Shown here piece after piece: positions 44,557 to 52,996 of a DNA stretch of 64,000 nt. The notes under the pieces were generated by a model. It searched no databases, was not told where the DNA came from, and worked only from the letters and a program-made list of their open reading frames with translations. Location of the stretch: positions 32,749 through 96,748 of the forward strand of contig CAYFNT010000012.1 in NCBI GenBank assembly GCA_964344565.1. Reading direction: 5' to 3'. The DNA is from JACNKJ01 sp964344565. Lineage in GTDB: Bacteria; Krumholzibacteriota; Krumholzibacteriia; JACNKJ01. Position 1 is the stretch's first letter, and each line of letters begins with the position of its first letter. The translations under genes were made by a program, and so were the position numbers.

Positions 44557-44958
44557 TCACTTCACCACGAGCAGTGAGTTGGTGAAGCCGCCCTCAGAGG
44601 CGGTGGATGGATTGTTGGGATCGGTGTTCCAGGTGTTGTTGTCGATGACGAACTTGTACTGGTAGCGACCGGGGGGAAGGTCCACAACGATGGTCCAGAT
44701 ACCGTCCCCGTCGGCATCCTCCATGCGACCGATTGTATTGTCGTAGCGAGCGCTGGGGCTGGCCGTGCCACCCCACCAATTGCCCTCCCAGTTCCCCGCC
44801 AAGGTTACGATGGTCGCGGCGGGAGCCTCATAGGAGAACAATACGCCTCCGTCCACTGGATGGGGAGGTGGCAGGCGCTTCTTGACGATGTTCATGCTGC
44901 AGCCGGATGCCAGGACTAGCATCGGCAGAAGCAGGGGAAAGACTCTCTTAGAAATCAA
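44557..44958 (-). CDS. Small lipoprotein with AMPK-beta-type glycogen-binding domain (CBM48)
   Basis: A 133-aa protein consisting of a lipoprotein signal ('LLPMLVLASGC', lipid Cys20) and one CBM48/AMPK-beta-like E-set domain: 'VTLAGNWEGNWWGG', 'EDADGDGIWTIVVDLPPG', and the diagnostic 'RYQYKFVIDNNTWNTDP'. Such domains bind glycogen or starch chains through the Trp residues. The start is TTG 44958, set by GGAGG six bases upstream, and overlaps the preceding gene by 11 bp. A surface glucan-binding role is inferred. Confidence 0.82.
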   Translation of the reverse strand: MISKRVFPLLLPMLVLASGCSMNIVKKRLPPPHPVDGGVLFSYEAPAATIVTLAGNWEGNWWGGTASPSARYDNTIGRMEDADGDGIWTIVVDLPPGRYQYKFVIDNNTWNTDPNNPSTASEGGFTNSLLVVK

Positions 44959-47005
44959 AACGCGCCTCCAGGGTCAGCAACCTGGCCTCGCTGAGCGCCG
45001 TTTCAGCTCGATCGACCACGCGGCCGAGGCCCAGATAGGACTCCTTCATGGCCGTATCGTTCAGGCCGTTCTCGGCCAGAAACTCGCGTCTGCCATGGGG
45101 GAGGAACTGCTTGCTCAGGCCGTCGAGCCAGTAAGGATCGACACCCCAGCCCAGCGCGAGATAGCTGCGCTTGTTCAGGTGGTAGCTGATTTCCAGGAAG
45201 CTGGATCCGTAGCCGTGGGAGATGTCCAGGAAGTCCTGATCGTAGCGGGCCATCCTCTGATTGAACAGGAAGGACCATTCCTTGTGGAAACGCCAATCGA
45301 GCTCGACGATCACTTCCCAGTAGAGCGGTTTGCGATCGAGCCGAGTGGAGGCCACGGTGTGGGACAGGTTCAAGAGCATGTCGCCGGCGCTGCCCTCGTC
45401 CAGCAGCATCGCGATTCGCTGATTCAGCCGCGAGGTGCTTCCGTATCCCAAGGTGGTGTAGGCGTCCAGGGGAAGCTTGTCACCCGTGATCCAGCTGTTG
45501 CCGTATCCCACTTCGCCCGCGGCGAAGATGAACTGGTCACCCCAGCCAAGTCCCTCATCGTAGTAGTACTCCGACTGTTCGAGATCGATGCTGTAGTCCA
45601 GTCGTTTCGACTTCCAGGCGATCTCGCCTCCGTAGTGCAGCGCTCTCGCCGATAGCTCCTCGCCGCTTTCGACGAGGATGTTCCGATTCTCCTGGAAACT
45701 GTGCTTGGCGGAGACGTGGATTCCGAAGGGGAGGAGCGTGTGGCCGGCGAACACGAGGCCGCGGGTCTCCTGGATCTTCCAACTCACTTCGGCCTGCTCG
45801 TTCCAGTTGAATTCCTCCCCCGCCCTGGCTTCCCACTGACGGTCCTTGGCCTGAAGCTTCGACTCGCCCTGGATTCCCTCGATCTCCAGGTTCGACTCGC
45901 CCAGTTCAACTCGATAGCTGAGCGCGTGGAGAAAGTTGTTCTGGACCGTGCGGTAGTAGTAGTAATCGGCAAGGCCGACCATTTCCCCGTCCCAATCCTG
46001 GTACCAGAGGTTGCCCGGCGTGAGGCCGCGGGTCGCATGCCCGAGATAGAGCACTCGGCCGGGACCCAGGCCCCGTGAGAGCTGAAGAACCCAATCGTCC
46101 CGGAAGCCATCGTCCTCGTTGCGATTGTAGTTGATCACATTGTCGAGTTCCTCGCCCTCCTCGACGGTCCGGTCAGGATCTCCCGGACGCCAGGGATTGG
46201 CCACGCTCGCATCGGCCACCATCGCCTTCAGGTCGAGGCCGAGGGGCAGGGTGGCGCGCAGGAGTCCGCCTCTCGCCCCGTAGCCATAGTCATAGCCGTA
46301 TGTGCTCACATCCCCGATCAGGGCGGCGGCTTCGTCGCTGAGGAATGTGGCTTCATTGTCGAATAGCGTGAAGGTGAAGGCCGGTCTCGTCAATACGAGG
46401 CGCGCGCGTTGGAAATTCAGGGCCGTCCGCCACATCTCCGACGGATTGGCGATGTTGTCGGCCGAAAGCTCGACGCGTCCCGCAAGGGATGGGTTGAGTT
46501 CCACGTCGAAAGCCATATTGAGGCTGTGAGTCGGTTTCTCGATGAGAACCCGATCGTTCTCGCTATCGAGAGCCTCGGCCTCGAGCCGGGCATAGTAGAA
46601 TCCGTCGACGTAGAGTTTGCTGTTGAGGGGCGAAGGCTGAGGCCCGCCGCCCGCTTCGACGACTTCGCCCTGAGCATCGACCTTGATCATCGAGTTGCCG
46701 TAGTCTCCGCCAGTCTGGGTGTTCGAAGGGTCGGTGATCCAGTTGCCGTCGACCACGAACTTGTACTGGTGTTCTCCCGGTCCGAGGGGAAGCACGAGAG
46801 TGAAAACGCCATCGCCATCGTTTCCAAAGATGTTGGCGTTGGTGTTCCAGCCGTTGTACTCACCCGCCCAGGCCACGTTGCTCGCGCCGTCATCCCGGTA
46901 GGTGAAGAGGATGCCGTCATCGACCTTCCTGGGGAAATCGGAAGCCAGGGAAGGCAAGGCCAATAGGAGCAGGGCCAGTGACAGTAGTTTGCTCAGTCTG
47001 TTCAT
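44948..47005 (-). CDS. Outer-membrane beta-barrel with N-terminal glycogen-binding domain
   Basis: A 685-aa exported protein. Signal peptide 1-23 ('LLSLALLLLALPSLAS'). Residues about 30-115 form a CBM48/AMPK-beta-like domain: 'VAWAGEYNGWNTNANIFG', 'GDGVFTLVLPLGPGEHQYK', 'FVVDGNWITDP'. The rest alternates polar and aromatic residues in amphipathic strands and ends in LLTLEARFDF, whose terminal Phe is the usual signal for outer-membrane insertion. ATG 47005 has GAGGT at good spacing. Fusion of a glycogen-binding domain to a barrel suggests a maltodextrin channel or docking site that does the job of SusC/LamB without resembling either. No TonB box or plug is visible. Confidence 0.78.
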   Translation of the reverse strand: MNRLSKLLSLALLLLALPSLASDFPRKVDDGILFTYRDDGASNVAWAGEYNGWNTNANIFGNDGDGVFTLVLPLGPGEHQYKFVVDGNWITDPSNTQTGGDYGNSMIKVDAQGEVVEAGGGPQPSPLNSKLYVDGFYYARLEAEALDSENDRVLIEKPTHSLNMAFDVELNPSLAGRVELSADNIANPSEMWRTALNFQRARLVLTRPAFTFTLFDNEATFLSDEAAALIGDVSTYGYDYGYGARGGLLRATLPLGLDLKAMVADASVANPWRPGDPDRTVEEGEELDNVINYNRNEDDGFRDDWVLQLSRGLGPGRVLYLGHATRGLTPGNLWYQDWDGEMVGLADYYYYRTVQNNFLHALSYRVELGESNLEIEGIQGESKLQAKDRQWEARAGEEFNWNEQAEVSWKIQETRGLVFAGHTLLPFGIHVSAKHSFQENRNILVESGEELSARALHYGGEIAWKSKRLDYSIDLEQSEYYYDEGLGWGDQFIFAAGEVGYGNSWITGDKLPLDAYTTLGYGSTSRLNQRIAMLLDEGSAGDMLLNLSHTVASTRLDRKPLYWEVIVELDWRFHKEWSFLFNQRMARYDQDFLDISHGYGSSFLEISYHLNKRSYLALGWGVDPYWLDGLSKQFLPHGRREFLAENGLNDTAMKESYLGLGRVVDRAETALSEARLLTLEARFDF

Positions 47006-47013
47006 GTCGGACC

Positions 47014-48549
47014 TCAGAACCATGTCTTGAGGGTGAGCTTGAATTCGTCGCGCATCCGTCCACCCGACTCGAAATCGCTGTCGTTCACCAATTCGCCCCA
47101 GTCCCCGTAGTTTTCGGGACCATAGGAGAGGAAGAATTCGAGATTGTCGTGAGGACGGTATTGAATCTGTGTGTAGAGCATCGAACGCGCCTCGATGGCG
47201 TCGCTGGCCACCATGAACCTGTTGTACCATTTCCACTGCGTGGTGAGGTTCAGAGTGGTTTCGAGTCCATAGATGCGTTTCTCGCTGCGGGTGTCCCAGT
47301 CCTTGATCTTGAACTGGGTTTTCAGCCAGGCCAGGCGATTCTCCACGATGAGTTCCACGAGCCAGTCGTAGTGCTTATAGTGGACGCCCTGCCAGGTATC
47401 GTCGAAACGCTGGTGGCTGAGGTTCACCTTGAAGCCGTTGATGAACTCGACGTAGACGTTCTGGTTCATCCAGCGTTTCGGATCATTGGTCAAGAGCAGC
47501 GTGCGACCATCATCGATGGAATCGTAGATGTAACGATCCACGCGCCGCTTGGCGCCCCATTCGAGTGTGTAGGTGATCGCCCTCTGAGGCAGGATGTAGT
47601 AGCTGTGAAGGTTGTAGCCGACCTCGTTGGTGGCGTCGCCGCCCTGATAGTTCTTGTAGTCGGGCCCCAGGCGCCAGTAGCTGAGATTGACAGTGTAGTG
47701 GCCGAGTGCGTGATTGCCCATCTGGAAGTTGCGCATCTCGGCTTTGATCGCCGCGTCCCTTGGGACGGCGGCCTCCAGCCATGCGAAGGGCTTGCCGCCG
47801 TGCCAATCGGGTAGGTCCCAATGATCGTCGCCGATGGTCTCGGAGGGCACCCGGCTGGCAGCGTACTGGGCCGAAAAATCGGCCACGGGGCTGACCCATA
47901 GGAAGTCGCCGCTGATCACGCTGTTGTACTGCTTTGTGAAGTCGGTGTCGACGTCGGCGTAGTTCTTCCGAACATAGGACATGCCGAGGTAGGATCCCGA
48001 ATCACCCAAACGCCGGGTTCCCCGGAGGAGATGGACGTCATCGGTGACTTCGATGGCATCGGTTCCGTAGTCATCCTGCGAGGAAAAATCGCTGAAGACG
48101 TAGACACCGTACCAGGGATCGGCCCACCCCTCCATGCGCAGGCCTTGGGCGTTGTCGCCGTCCTTGACGTTGTCTTCCTTGACCAACTCCAGCAGATGGT
48201 TTCCGATCCAGAAGCGCTTTTCGCGGGTGAAGAGGAAGGCTTCGGCGGCCTTGGGCCCGTCCTCGACGCGATACTTGAGATGCCCCTCGTAGAGGAAGAA
48301 GGCCGGTTGTGGCGCTGAGTTGTTCCAGCGGTCCCAGCGCGAACCCAGCTTTGCCCAGAGTTCGCCGCGATGGGACAGGTTCGCCCGCAGCTTCATTTCG
48401 AAGTAATTGCTGGGGCGCCAGAGGTCCCAGCTCTGGTCGTCGTTGACCCGCGTGCCGCCCACATTGCTTTCCCAGTAGCCCTCGAGCACCGTGGCTGCCT
48501 GCGCTGAGACCGAGCCGAGAAGAAGGATCAGAAGGAGCGCTCGCTTCAT
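47014..48549 (-). CDS. Outer-membrane beta-barrel protein of the glucan operon
   Basis: A 511-aa protein with signal peptide ('RALLLILLLGSVSAQA') and a body of amphipathic, aromatic-rich strands ('NYFEMKLRANLSHRGELWAK', 'AITYTLEWGAKRRVDRY') ending in EFKLTLKTWF, again a terminal Phe. It resembles porin-like barrels in pattern, not a named family. It has GGAGGT six bases before its ATG, overlaps the upstream gene by 4 bp and lies 8 bp from the CBM48 barrel, so the two barrels are co-expressed and may work together. Confidence 0.75.
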   Translation of the reverse strand: MKRALLLILLLGSVSAQAATVLEGYWESNVGGTRVNDDQSWDLWRPSNYFEMKLRANLSHRGELWAKLGSRWDRWNNSAPQPAFFLYEGHLKYRVEDGPKAAEAFLFTREKRFWIGNHLLELVKEDNVKDGDNAQGLRMEGWADPWYGVYVFSDFSSQDDYGTDAIEVTDDVHLLRGTRRLGDSGSYLGMSYVRKNYADVDTDFTKQYNSVISGDFLWVSPVADFSAQYAASRVPSETIGDDHWDLPDWHGGKPFAWLEAAVPRDAAIKAEMRNFQMGNHALGHYTVNLSYWRLGPDYKNYQGGDATNEVGYNLHSYYILPQRAITYTLEWGAKRRVDRYIYDSIDDGRTLLLTNDPKRWMNQNVYVEFINGFKVNLSHQRFDDTWQGVHYKHYDWLVELIVENRLAWLKTQFKIKDWDTRSEKRIYGLETTLNLTTQWKWYNRFMVASDAIEARSMLYTQIQYRPHDNLEFFLSYGPENYGDWGELVNDSDFESGGRMRDEFKLTLKTWF

Positions 48550-49415
48550 CTCGCTACCTCCCGGCTACCGAAGATGGGTGAGAGCGAGAAGGTTAGGGTG
48601 TTGCCCAGGCGCCCACGGCTCTGGAATGCGAAGTCCATGTTCCAGCGTGCTGCCCTCAGGCCGAAGCCGGCGGTGGCGTAGCGCCCGGTGGTGCCGCCGC
48701 GAATGTGGAAGGCGTCGAAGAAGCGAAGCTCGGAGCCGAAGATGAGTTCGGCTTCCCGTCCGGGGATCGACCTGTACTCGAAGAGCAAGGCGAGATTGCT
48801 CCTCCAGAGGTAGGTGGCGGCCAGGCGGCTCTCGCTTCTCGCCATGCCCCAGGATTCCCCTCCATCGAGCATCTCGATCTCGCTGGCTGCAAGACTCTTC
48901 GCCAGGATCGCGAAGGACAGGTTCCTGCTGTAGGGAAGCAGGACAGAGGCGTCGAAGGTGAAGCCGCGCATGGAATCGATGAGGTCGCTGCCGTCGTAGC
49001 CGGGTACGTCGAGGATCAGACCCCGGAACCGCATGCCAATGCCCAGGTTCCGTCCTAGGAACTTGATACTCCAACCCGCCCCCAGGCTGATCTCGTCTTC
49101 CACCCAGAGATCGCTCAGTCCGTATCGATGCCAGGCGACCGAGAGTCCTCCCGAGCGATAGGGCTGCAGCCAGGCCGCCGTCGATGAACGCACGCCACTG
49201 CCGTACCAGTCGTGCAGCAGGAAGTGTGCGCCTGCTCCCTGCAGATAGGGGAGCCGCGCCGGATTCGCGAGGGATGAGGCCGCATCGGTCTCGATACCCG
49301 TGGCGTTGCCTCCCAGGGCCTCCGAACGTCCGTCCAGTACGATCTGCGAGAAGAGCTCGGCTTGAGTCGATGAAGCGAGGGCCAGTACCCCGAGAAGGAG
49401 CAAGAGTCTCTTCAT
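48546..49415 (-). CDS. PorV/UPF0164-like outer-membrane protein
   Basis: A 289-aa exported barrel-like protein. After the signal peptide comes 'LDGRSEALGGNATGIETD' then 'AASSLANPARLPYL', close to the N-terminal pattern of PorV/PorQ and UPF0164 proteins ('LGGA...ADDA...NPAGL'). These act as shuttle or anchor partners in type IX secretion or belong to FadL-like barrels. The remainder is amphipathic strands. ATG 49415 overlaps the upstream stop (ATGA). Because the neighbour at 49412 has a type B-like secretion tail, a role in exporting it is plausible but not shown. Confidence 0.6.
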   Translation of the reverse strand: MKRLLLLLGVLALASSTQAELFSQIVLDGRSEALGGNATGIETDAASSLANPARLPYLQGAGAHFLLHDWYGSGVRSSTAAWLQPYRSGGLSVAWHRYGLSDLWVEDEISLGAGWSIKFLGRNLGIGMRFRGLILDVPGYDGSDLIDSMRGFTFDASVLLPYSRNLSFAILAKSLAASEIEMLDGGESWGMARSESRLAATYLWRSNLALLFEYRSIPGREAELIFGSELRFFDAFHIRGGTTGRYATAGFGLRAARWNMDFAFQSRGRLGNTLTFSLSPIFGSREVAR

Positions 49416-50593
49416 CGCAGAACCGCCATGGGAAGGAGGAAACGGTCCACGCCCTCGATCTCCACTCGCGCGTAGTAGAGGCCGGGTTCCTGCAATTCGC
49501 GCTCCTTGTTGCGCCCCTCCCAATAGAAGTCCAGCTGAACATCCGAATCGCCCAGAACGACGAACTCTCGCGTGAGGAAATGGATGCGTCGACCCGTGCC
49601 GTCGTAGACGTCTCCGAAGATTCGATCATGCACCAGTTCGAGAATCGACTCGGTAGTGAGGTTGTGGGAGATGAACATTCGGAAGTGGGCTATATCATGC
49701 AGCCCGTCGCCGTTGGGGCTTATGGCATCGACGAGGCTTTCGGGCTCGGTGGCGCCGATGCTCGAATTGCCCGGATTGAAGAAGAACTCCATGGGTGGGA
49801 TATCGCTGATGACGTCCGCGCTGCGCCACGAGGGTGCCACTCCGATGTCGGGCAACCCATCCAGGTCGCGGTCGGGTCGGAGGATGATGAAATTGTCAAG
49901 GAAGGCGATCTCCCCGGAGTTCTCTGGCATTCCGGGCAGATCGAAGAAACTCGAATTGTCGGGTGCGCAGTCCGGGCCTGACTGTCCGTCGGAACCCGAA
50001 ACCACGACCGCGACCAGCCCGATCTCGCGTCCGGCGGGGATGAGCCCGTCGTGGCCGGGGAAGACCTCGGCCCAGGGGATCGCCGCCTCCATCGAGGCGA
50101 AGGGTCGCCCTTGGTTGAAACTTGCAGAAGCGATGAATTGGCTGTTCACCACCAATTGCTCTGCGCTGGTCTGGTCGCCGGTCTGCACTCGCCACATCTG
50201 CGGATCGGTATTCGTGTCCCAGGTCGCGAGGAAGAGGTCTGGAGCCTGGTTCAGGAAGCGCAGCTTTCGTCGCCAGCCCGTGGTGACCAGGTCCATGTCG
50301 GGGATGCCGCTGGAAGGCGTGGTGTCGAAGAACAACATGATGTTGTTGCCCCAGCATCGACCGTCGACGGCGACGAAAAGGGAGTCGGTGTTCCAGGTGG
50401 CACGAATCTGATTGATGTCGTTGTTTTCGCCCCAGCGGGAATCGAAGGCGAGTTCTTCCCCGGGGTTGAAGAACACTTCCTCGGACTGGAAGTCCGAACT
50501 GTCGCCGTCGATGACTATGCTGCGATCGGTAGCCGTGTAAGCCTGGGCCGAAATCGCAAGTCCGATCAAGAGGCAGGTGGACAATCGCCGCAT
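49412..50593 (-). CDS. Exported CBM9/DOMON-like protein with type B-like tail, first gene of the glucan operon
   Basis: A 393-aa protein with signal peptide ('CLLIGLAISAQA'). The body, from 'RSIVIDGDSSDFQSEEVFF' to about residue 230, resembles CBM9/DOMON-type beta-sandwiches ('LFVAVDGRCWGNNIMLFFD'). 'DAISPNGDGLHDIAHFRMF' at about 290 recalls the SPNGDG start of type B sorting domains in type IX secretion, and a FlgD-like sandwich ends in FLLPMAVLR. GGGAGG precedes the ATG. The six genes downstream are joined to it by overlaps or gaps of at most 11 bp. Confidence 0.72.
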   Translation of the reverse strand: MRRLSTCLLIGLAISAQAYTATDRSIVIDGDSSDFQSEEVFFNPGEELAFDSRWGENNDINQIRATWNTDSLFVAVDGRCWGNNIMLFFDTTPSSGIPDMDLVTTGWRRKLRFLNQAPDLFLATWDTNTDPQMWRVQTGDQTSAEQLVVNSQFIASASFNQGRPFASMEAAIPWAEVFPGHDGLIPAGREIGLVAVVVSGSDGQSGPDCAPDNSSFFDLPGMPENSGEIAFLDNFIILRPDRDLDGLPDIGVAPSWRSADVISDIPPMEFFFNPGNSSIGATEPESLVDAISPNGDGLHDIAHFRMFISHNLTTESILELVHDRIFGDVYDGTGRRIHFLTREFVVLGDSDVQLDFYWEGRNKERELQEPGLYYARVEIEGVDRFLLPMAVLR

Positions 50594-50700
50594 GATCCCT
50601 CCCAGGAAAGCGAATCGACAAGCTAACAGATCGCCTATCCATCATCAAGGGTGGTCGACACGGGCCTGGGAACTTGGTAGGAATAGGGGCGGGAGGCCCC
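50594..50700. promoter_or_regulatory. Divergent promoter region of the two glucan gene sets
   Basis: A 107-bp spacer. On the minus strand TTGATG, 17 bp, TAGCTT is a weak promoter candidate near 50619-50647. No copy of the TGTACACGTGTACA palindrome is present here. Confidence 0.35.
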
Positions 50701-52977
50701 ATGAGAACCACCCTGATCGCTCTGATCTCGATACTGTCGGCGGTCCACGCCGAGACTCCGCTGGAAGGCGGCGTGCCCTTCGCGCCCCTGGCGCCCGGTG
50801 AGCTGAGCCGCGAGGTCATCCTGTCCGGCGGCGGGGCCACGCACTTCGCCTGCGAGAGCCACGACGAGCACCGCCGCGCCTACCACGGTCTCTACAATCG
50901 CATGCACGAGTTCCTAGACGGCTGGCGATTCCGCGTGGGGGAGCGGATCCTTCATCCCGCTGACGGTTCCCTCGAACTCTGGCCCTGGACCTTCCATCGC
51001 AGCTACGAAGGCGGGCCGATCGAATCGCTCTTCATGCCGAGGGGTATTCCCGGCGTGATCGTCTCGCTCTCCGGCGCGGCCGGAAACTGCGAGTTCGAAC
51101 CCCACATCGACATGCGTTTCATATGGGACGTTCCCCGCCCCGACTACGAGGTCGAATGGAACGAACGGCTGGGCGCGCTCTTCATCCGCCGAGTCGAATT
51201 CGAACCGCCGGCGGAAGTGCCACGAGTCGTCGCCATCGTGCCGGGATTCTGGTCCACCTGGCGCTACGCCGACGCCTGGCTTCCCAACGACTACACCCGC
51301 GACAAGGCGCGCCGGGCCATGGAGAAGGCGAACCCATGGATCCCGGGCAGCTTTCACCTGGAGCTTTACGAGGGCGACGTGGCCGATTTCGCCGTGGGCC
51401 TCGGCGCCGATGAACGCGAGGCCTTCGCCGTGGCCCGCGATCTGCTCGACAGGCAGGATCTGCTGCGCGCCGAAGCCCGCGACCACTTCACGGAGCTCTC
51501 GACACGCGTCCCCCGCACCAGTGATGAACGCCTGAACAAGGCTCTCACCTGGGCGCGCTACTCCATGGACCAGCTCATCATGAACTCGCGGGGACCGGGC
51601 ATCTACGCGGGCTACCACTGGTTCACCAACTACTGGGGACGCGACACCTTCATCTCGCTGCCGGGCGCCTGCCTGGTCAGCGGCGACTTCGAGCGGGCGC
51701 GCGCCATCCTGGCGAGTTTCGCAGACTATCAGCTCACCGATCCGTCGAATCCGCGCGAAGGGCGCCTGCCCAACATCGTGAATCCCGACAATCTGCAGTA
51801 CGCGGGCGTGGACGGTACCTGGTGGTGGGTGAGGGCCCTGCGCATCTATCTGGACTACACCCGCGACCTGGACTTCATGCGCGAGATGCGTCCGGTGGTG
51901 GACCGGGCGATTGCGGGCGCGCTGCGTCACGCGGTCGACGAACACGGCCTGCTCACCCACGGCGATGGCGAGACCTGGATGGACGCCGGCGGCGAGGTCA
52001 ATCCGCGCTCGCCCCGCGGCAACCGCGCCGTGGAAGTCGAGGCCCTGTGGATCGACGGCCTAGATTCGGCCGCCCTTTTCGCCCGTGTGGACGGTGACTC
52101 GGCCGCGATGCGCCGCTACCAGACCCTCGCCGACAAGGCGCGGGCATCATTTCTCGAGTTGTACACCCGGGTGGACGGATTGGGACTCGCCGACCATCTG
52201 AATGTTGACGGAAGTCAGGATCTGCAGATCCGGCCGAATCAGCTGCTTGCGATTACGATTCCAAGAGGCTCTCCACGGAAGAACAGGATCTGGGGAGCGG
52301 AATGGATTCCCGAGGCGATCGAACTCGATGTCGTGAAAACGGTGATGCAGCATCTCGTCAGGGAAAACGGAGTCACTAGTTTGAGCCCATCGGATGATTC
52401 GTGGATTCCTCGACATGTGGATTGGACCAGAAGTCATTTCGATGACGCATACCATAACGGTGACGTGTGGCTATGGCTTTCTGGCGCTGCGATGGAAGCT
52501 AGAGAGGTGGCGAATTGGAGTTTCTATCATCGCACGAGGGAGCAAATGAATGTCCTGATAGAGGACACCATTGAGCATGGGGCCCTAGGTAGCCTCCGGG
52601 AAATCCGTGATGGAGAGCTTTCCCTGAAGGAGGACTATGGGGGCGCTACCAGCCAGGCCTGGTCACTCGCGGAGTTGCTTCGGGTTCAGTTCGAGTCGGT
52701 TCTAGGAATCAAACCTCTCCTCCTGGACAGGTTAGTCCTGTGGGATCCGGCTTCGGTCGGTCTGCATGCCCGAGTATTCTTGGGTGGTCAGGAATGGAGT
52801 GTTTCGCTGGAGGAAGAGAAGCCTTCGAATATTGTACACGTGTACAATGGGTGGAAGTACGTAGGTGGAACATGGCCCGACGGAATCAATGGCTGGGAAG
52901 TACAATCTCCCAATCGTAGCCCAGAGACATTGACCGAGCAGGGGCTGCCCTACAGGGAGTCCGGTGAGGTTTGGTAG
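50701..52977 (+). CDS. Periplasmic amylo-alpha-1,6-glucosidase-like debranching enzyme (GH133-like)
   Basis: A 758-aa protein, start ATG 50701 after GGGAGG, with signal peptide 'TTLIALISILSAVHA'. Residues about 30-260 match the glycogen-debranching N-terminal domain. From about 275 the (alpha/alpha)6 GDE_C domain is seen: 'GYHWFTNYWGRDTFISLPG', 'GTWWWVRALRIYLDYTRD', 'GDGETWMDAGGEVNPRSPRG'. Such enzymes hydrolyse alpha-1,6 branch points; export to the periplasm is less common than the usual cytoplasmic form. From about 52140 the coding sequence changes from about 67 % to about 49 % GC without losing frame. Near its end lies the perfect palindrome at 52831, upstream of the transporter genes. 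Confidence 0.82.
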   Translation: MRTTLIALISILSAVHAETPLEGGVPFAPLAPGELSREVILSGGGATHFACESHDEHRRAYHGLYNRMHEFLDGWRFRVGERILHPADGSLELWPWTFHRSYEGGPIESLFMPRGIPGVIVSLSGAAGNCEFEPHIDMRFIWDVPRPDYEVEWNERLGALFIRRVEFEPPAEVPRVVAIVPGFWSTWRYADAWLPNDYTRDKARRAMEKANPWIPGSFHLELYEGDVADFAVGLGADEREAFAVARDLLDRQDLLRAEARDHFTELSTRVPRTSDERLNKALTWARYSMDQLIMNSRGPGIYAGYHWFTNYWGRDTFISLPGACLVSGDFERARAILASFADYQLTDPSNPREGRLPNIVNPDNLQYAGVDGTWWWVRALRIYLDYTRDLDFMREMRPVVDRAIAGALRHAVDEHGLLTHGDGETWMDAGGEVNPRSPRGNRAVEVEALWIDGLDSAALFARVDGDSAAMRRYQTLADKARASFLELYTRVDGLGLADHLNVDGSQDLQIRPNQLLAITIPRGSPRKNRIWGAEWIPEAIELDVVKTVMQHLVRENGVTSLSPSDDSWIPRHVDWTRSHFDDAYHNGDVWLWLSGAAMEAREVANWSFYHRTREQMNVLIEDTIEHGALGSLREIRDGELSLKEDYGGATSQAWSLAELLRVQFESVLGIKPLLLDRLVLWDPASVGLHARVFLGGQEWSVSLEEEKPSNIVHVYNGWKYVGGTWPDGINGWEVQSPNRSPETLTEQGLPYRESGEVW
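52831..52848. promoter_or_regulatory. Palindromic operator candidate, copy 2
   Basis: Perfect 18-bp palindrome ATTGTACACGTGTACAAT inside the end of the debranching-enzyme gene, about 150 bp upstream of the sugar-binding lipoprotein gene. It contains the same 14-bp core as 36392-36405 and could control the transporter set. Confidence 0.65.
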
Positions 52978-52996
52978 ATTCGCAAGGAGAGTTACT

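Noticed and set aside
52831..52848. Terminator hairpin at the 18-bp palindrome
   Set aside because: A perfect palindrome without a loop is a poor RNA hairpin and no T run follows; the recurring core fits an operator better.
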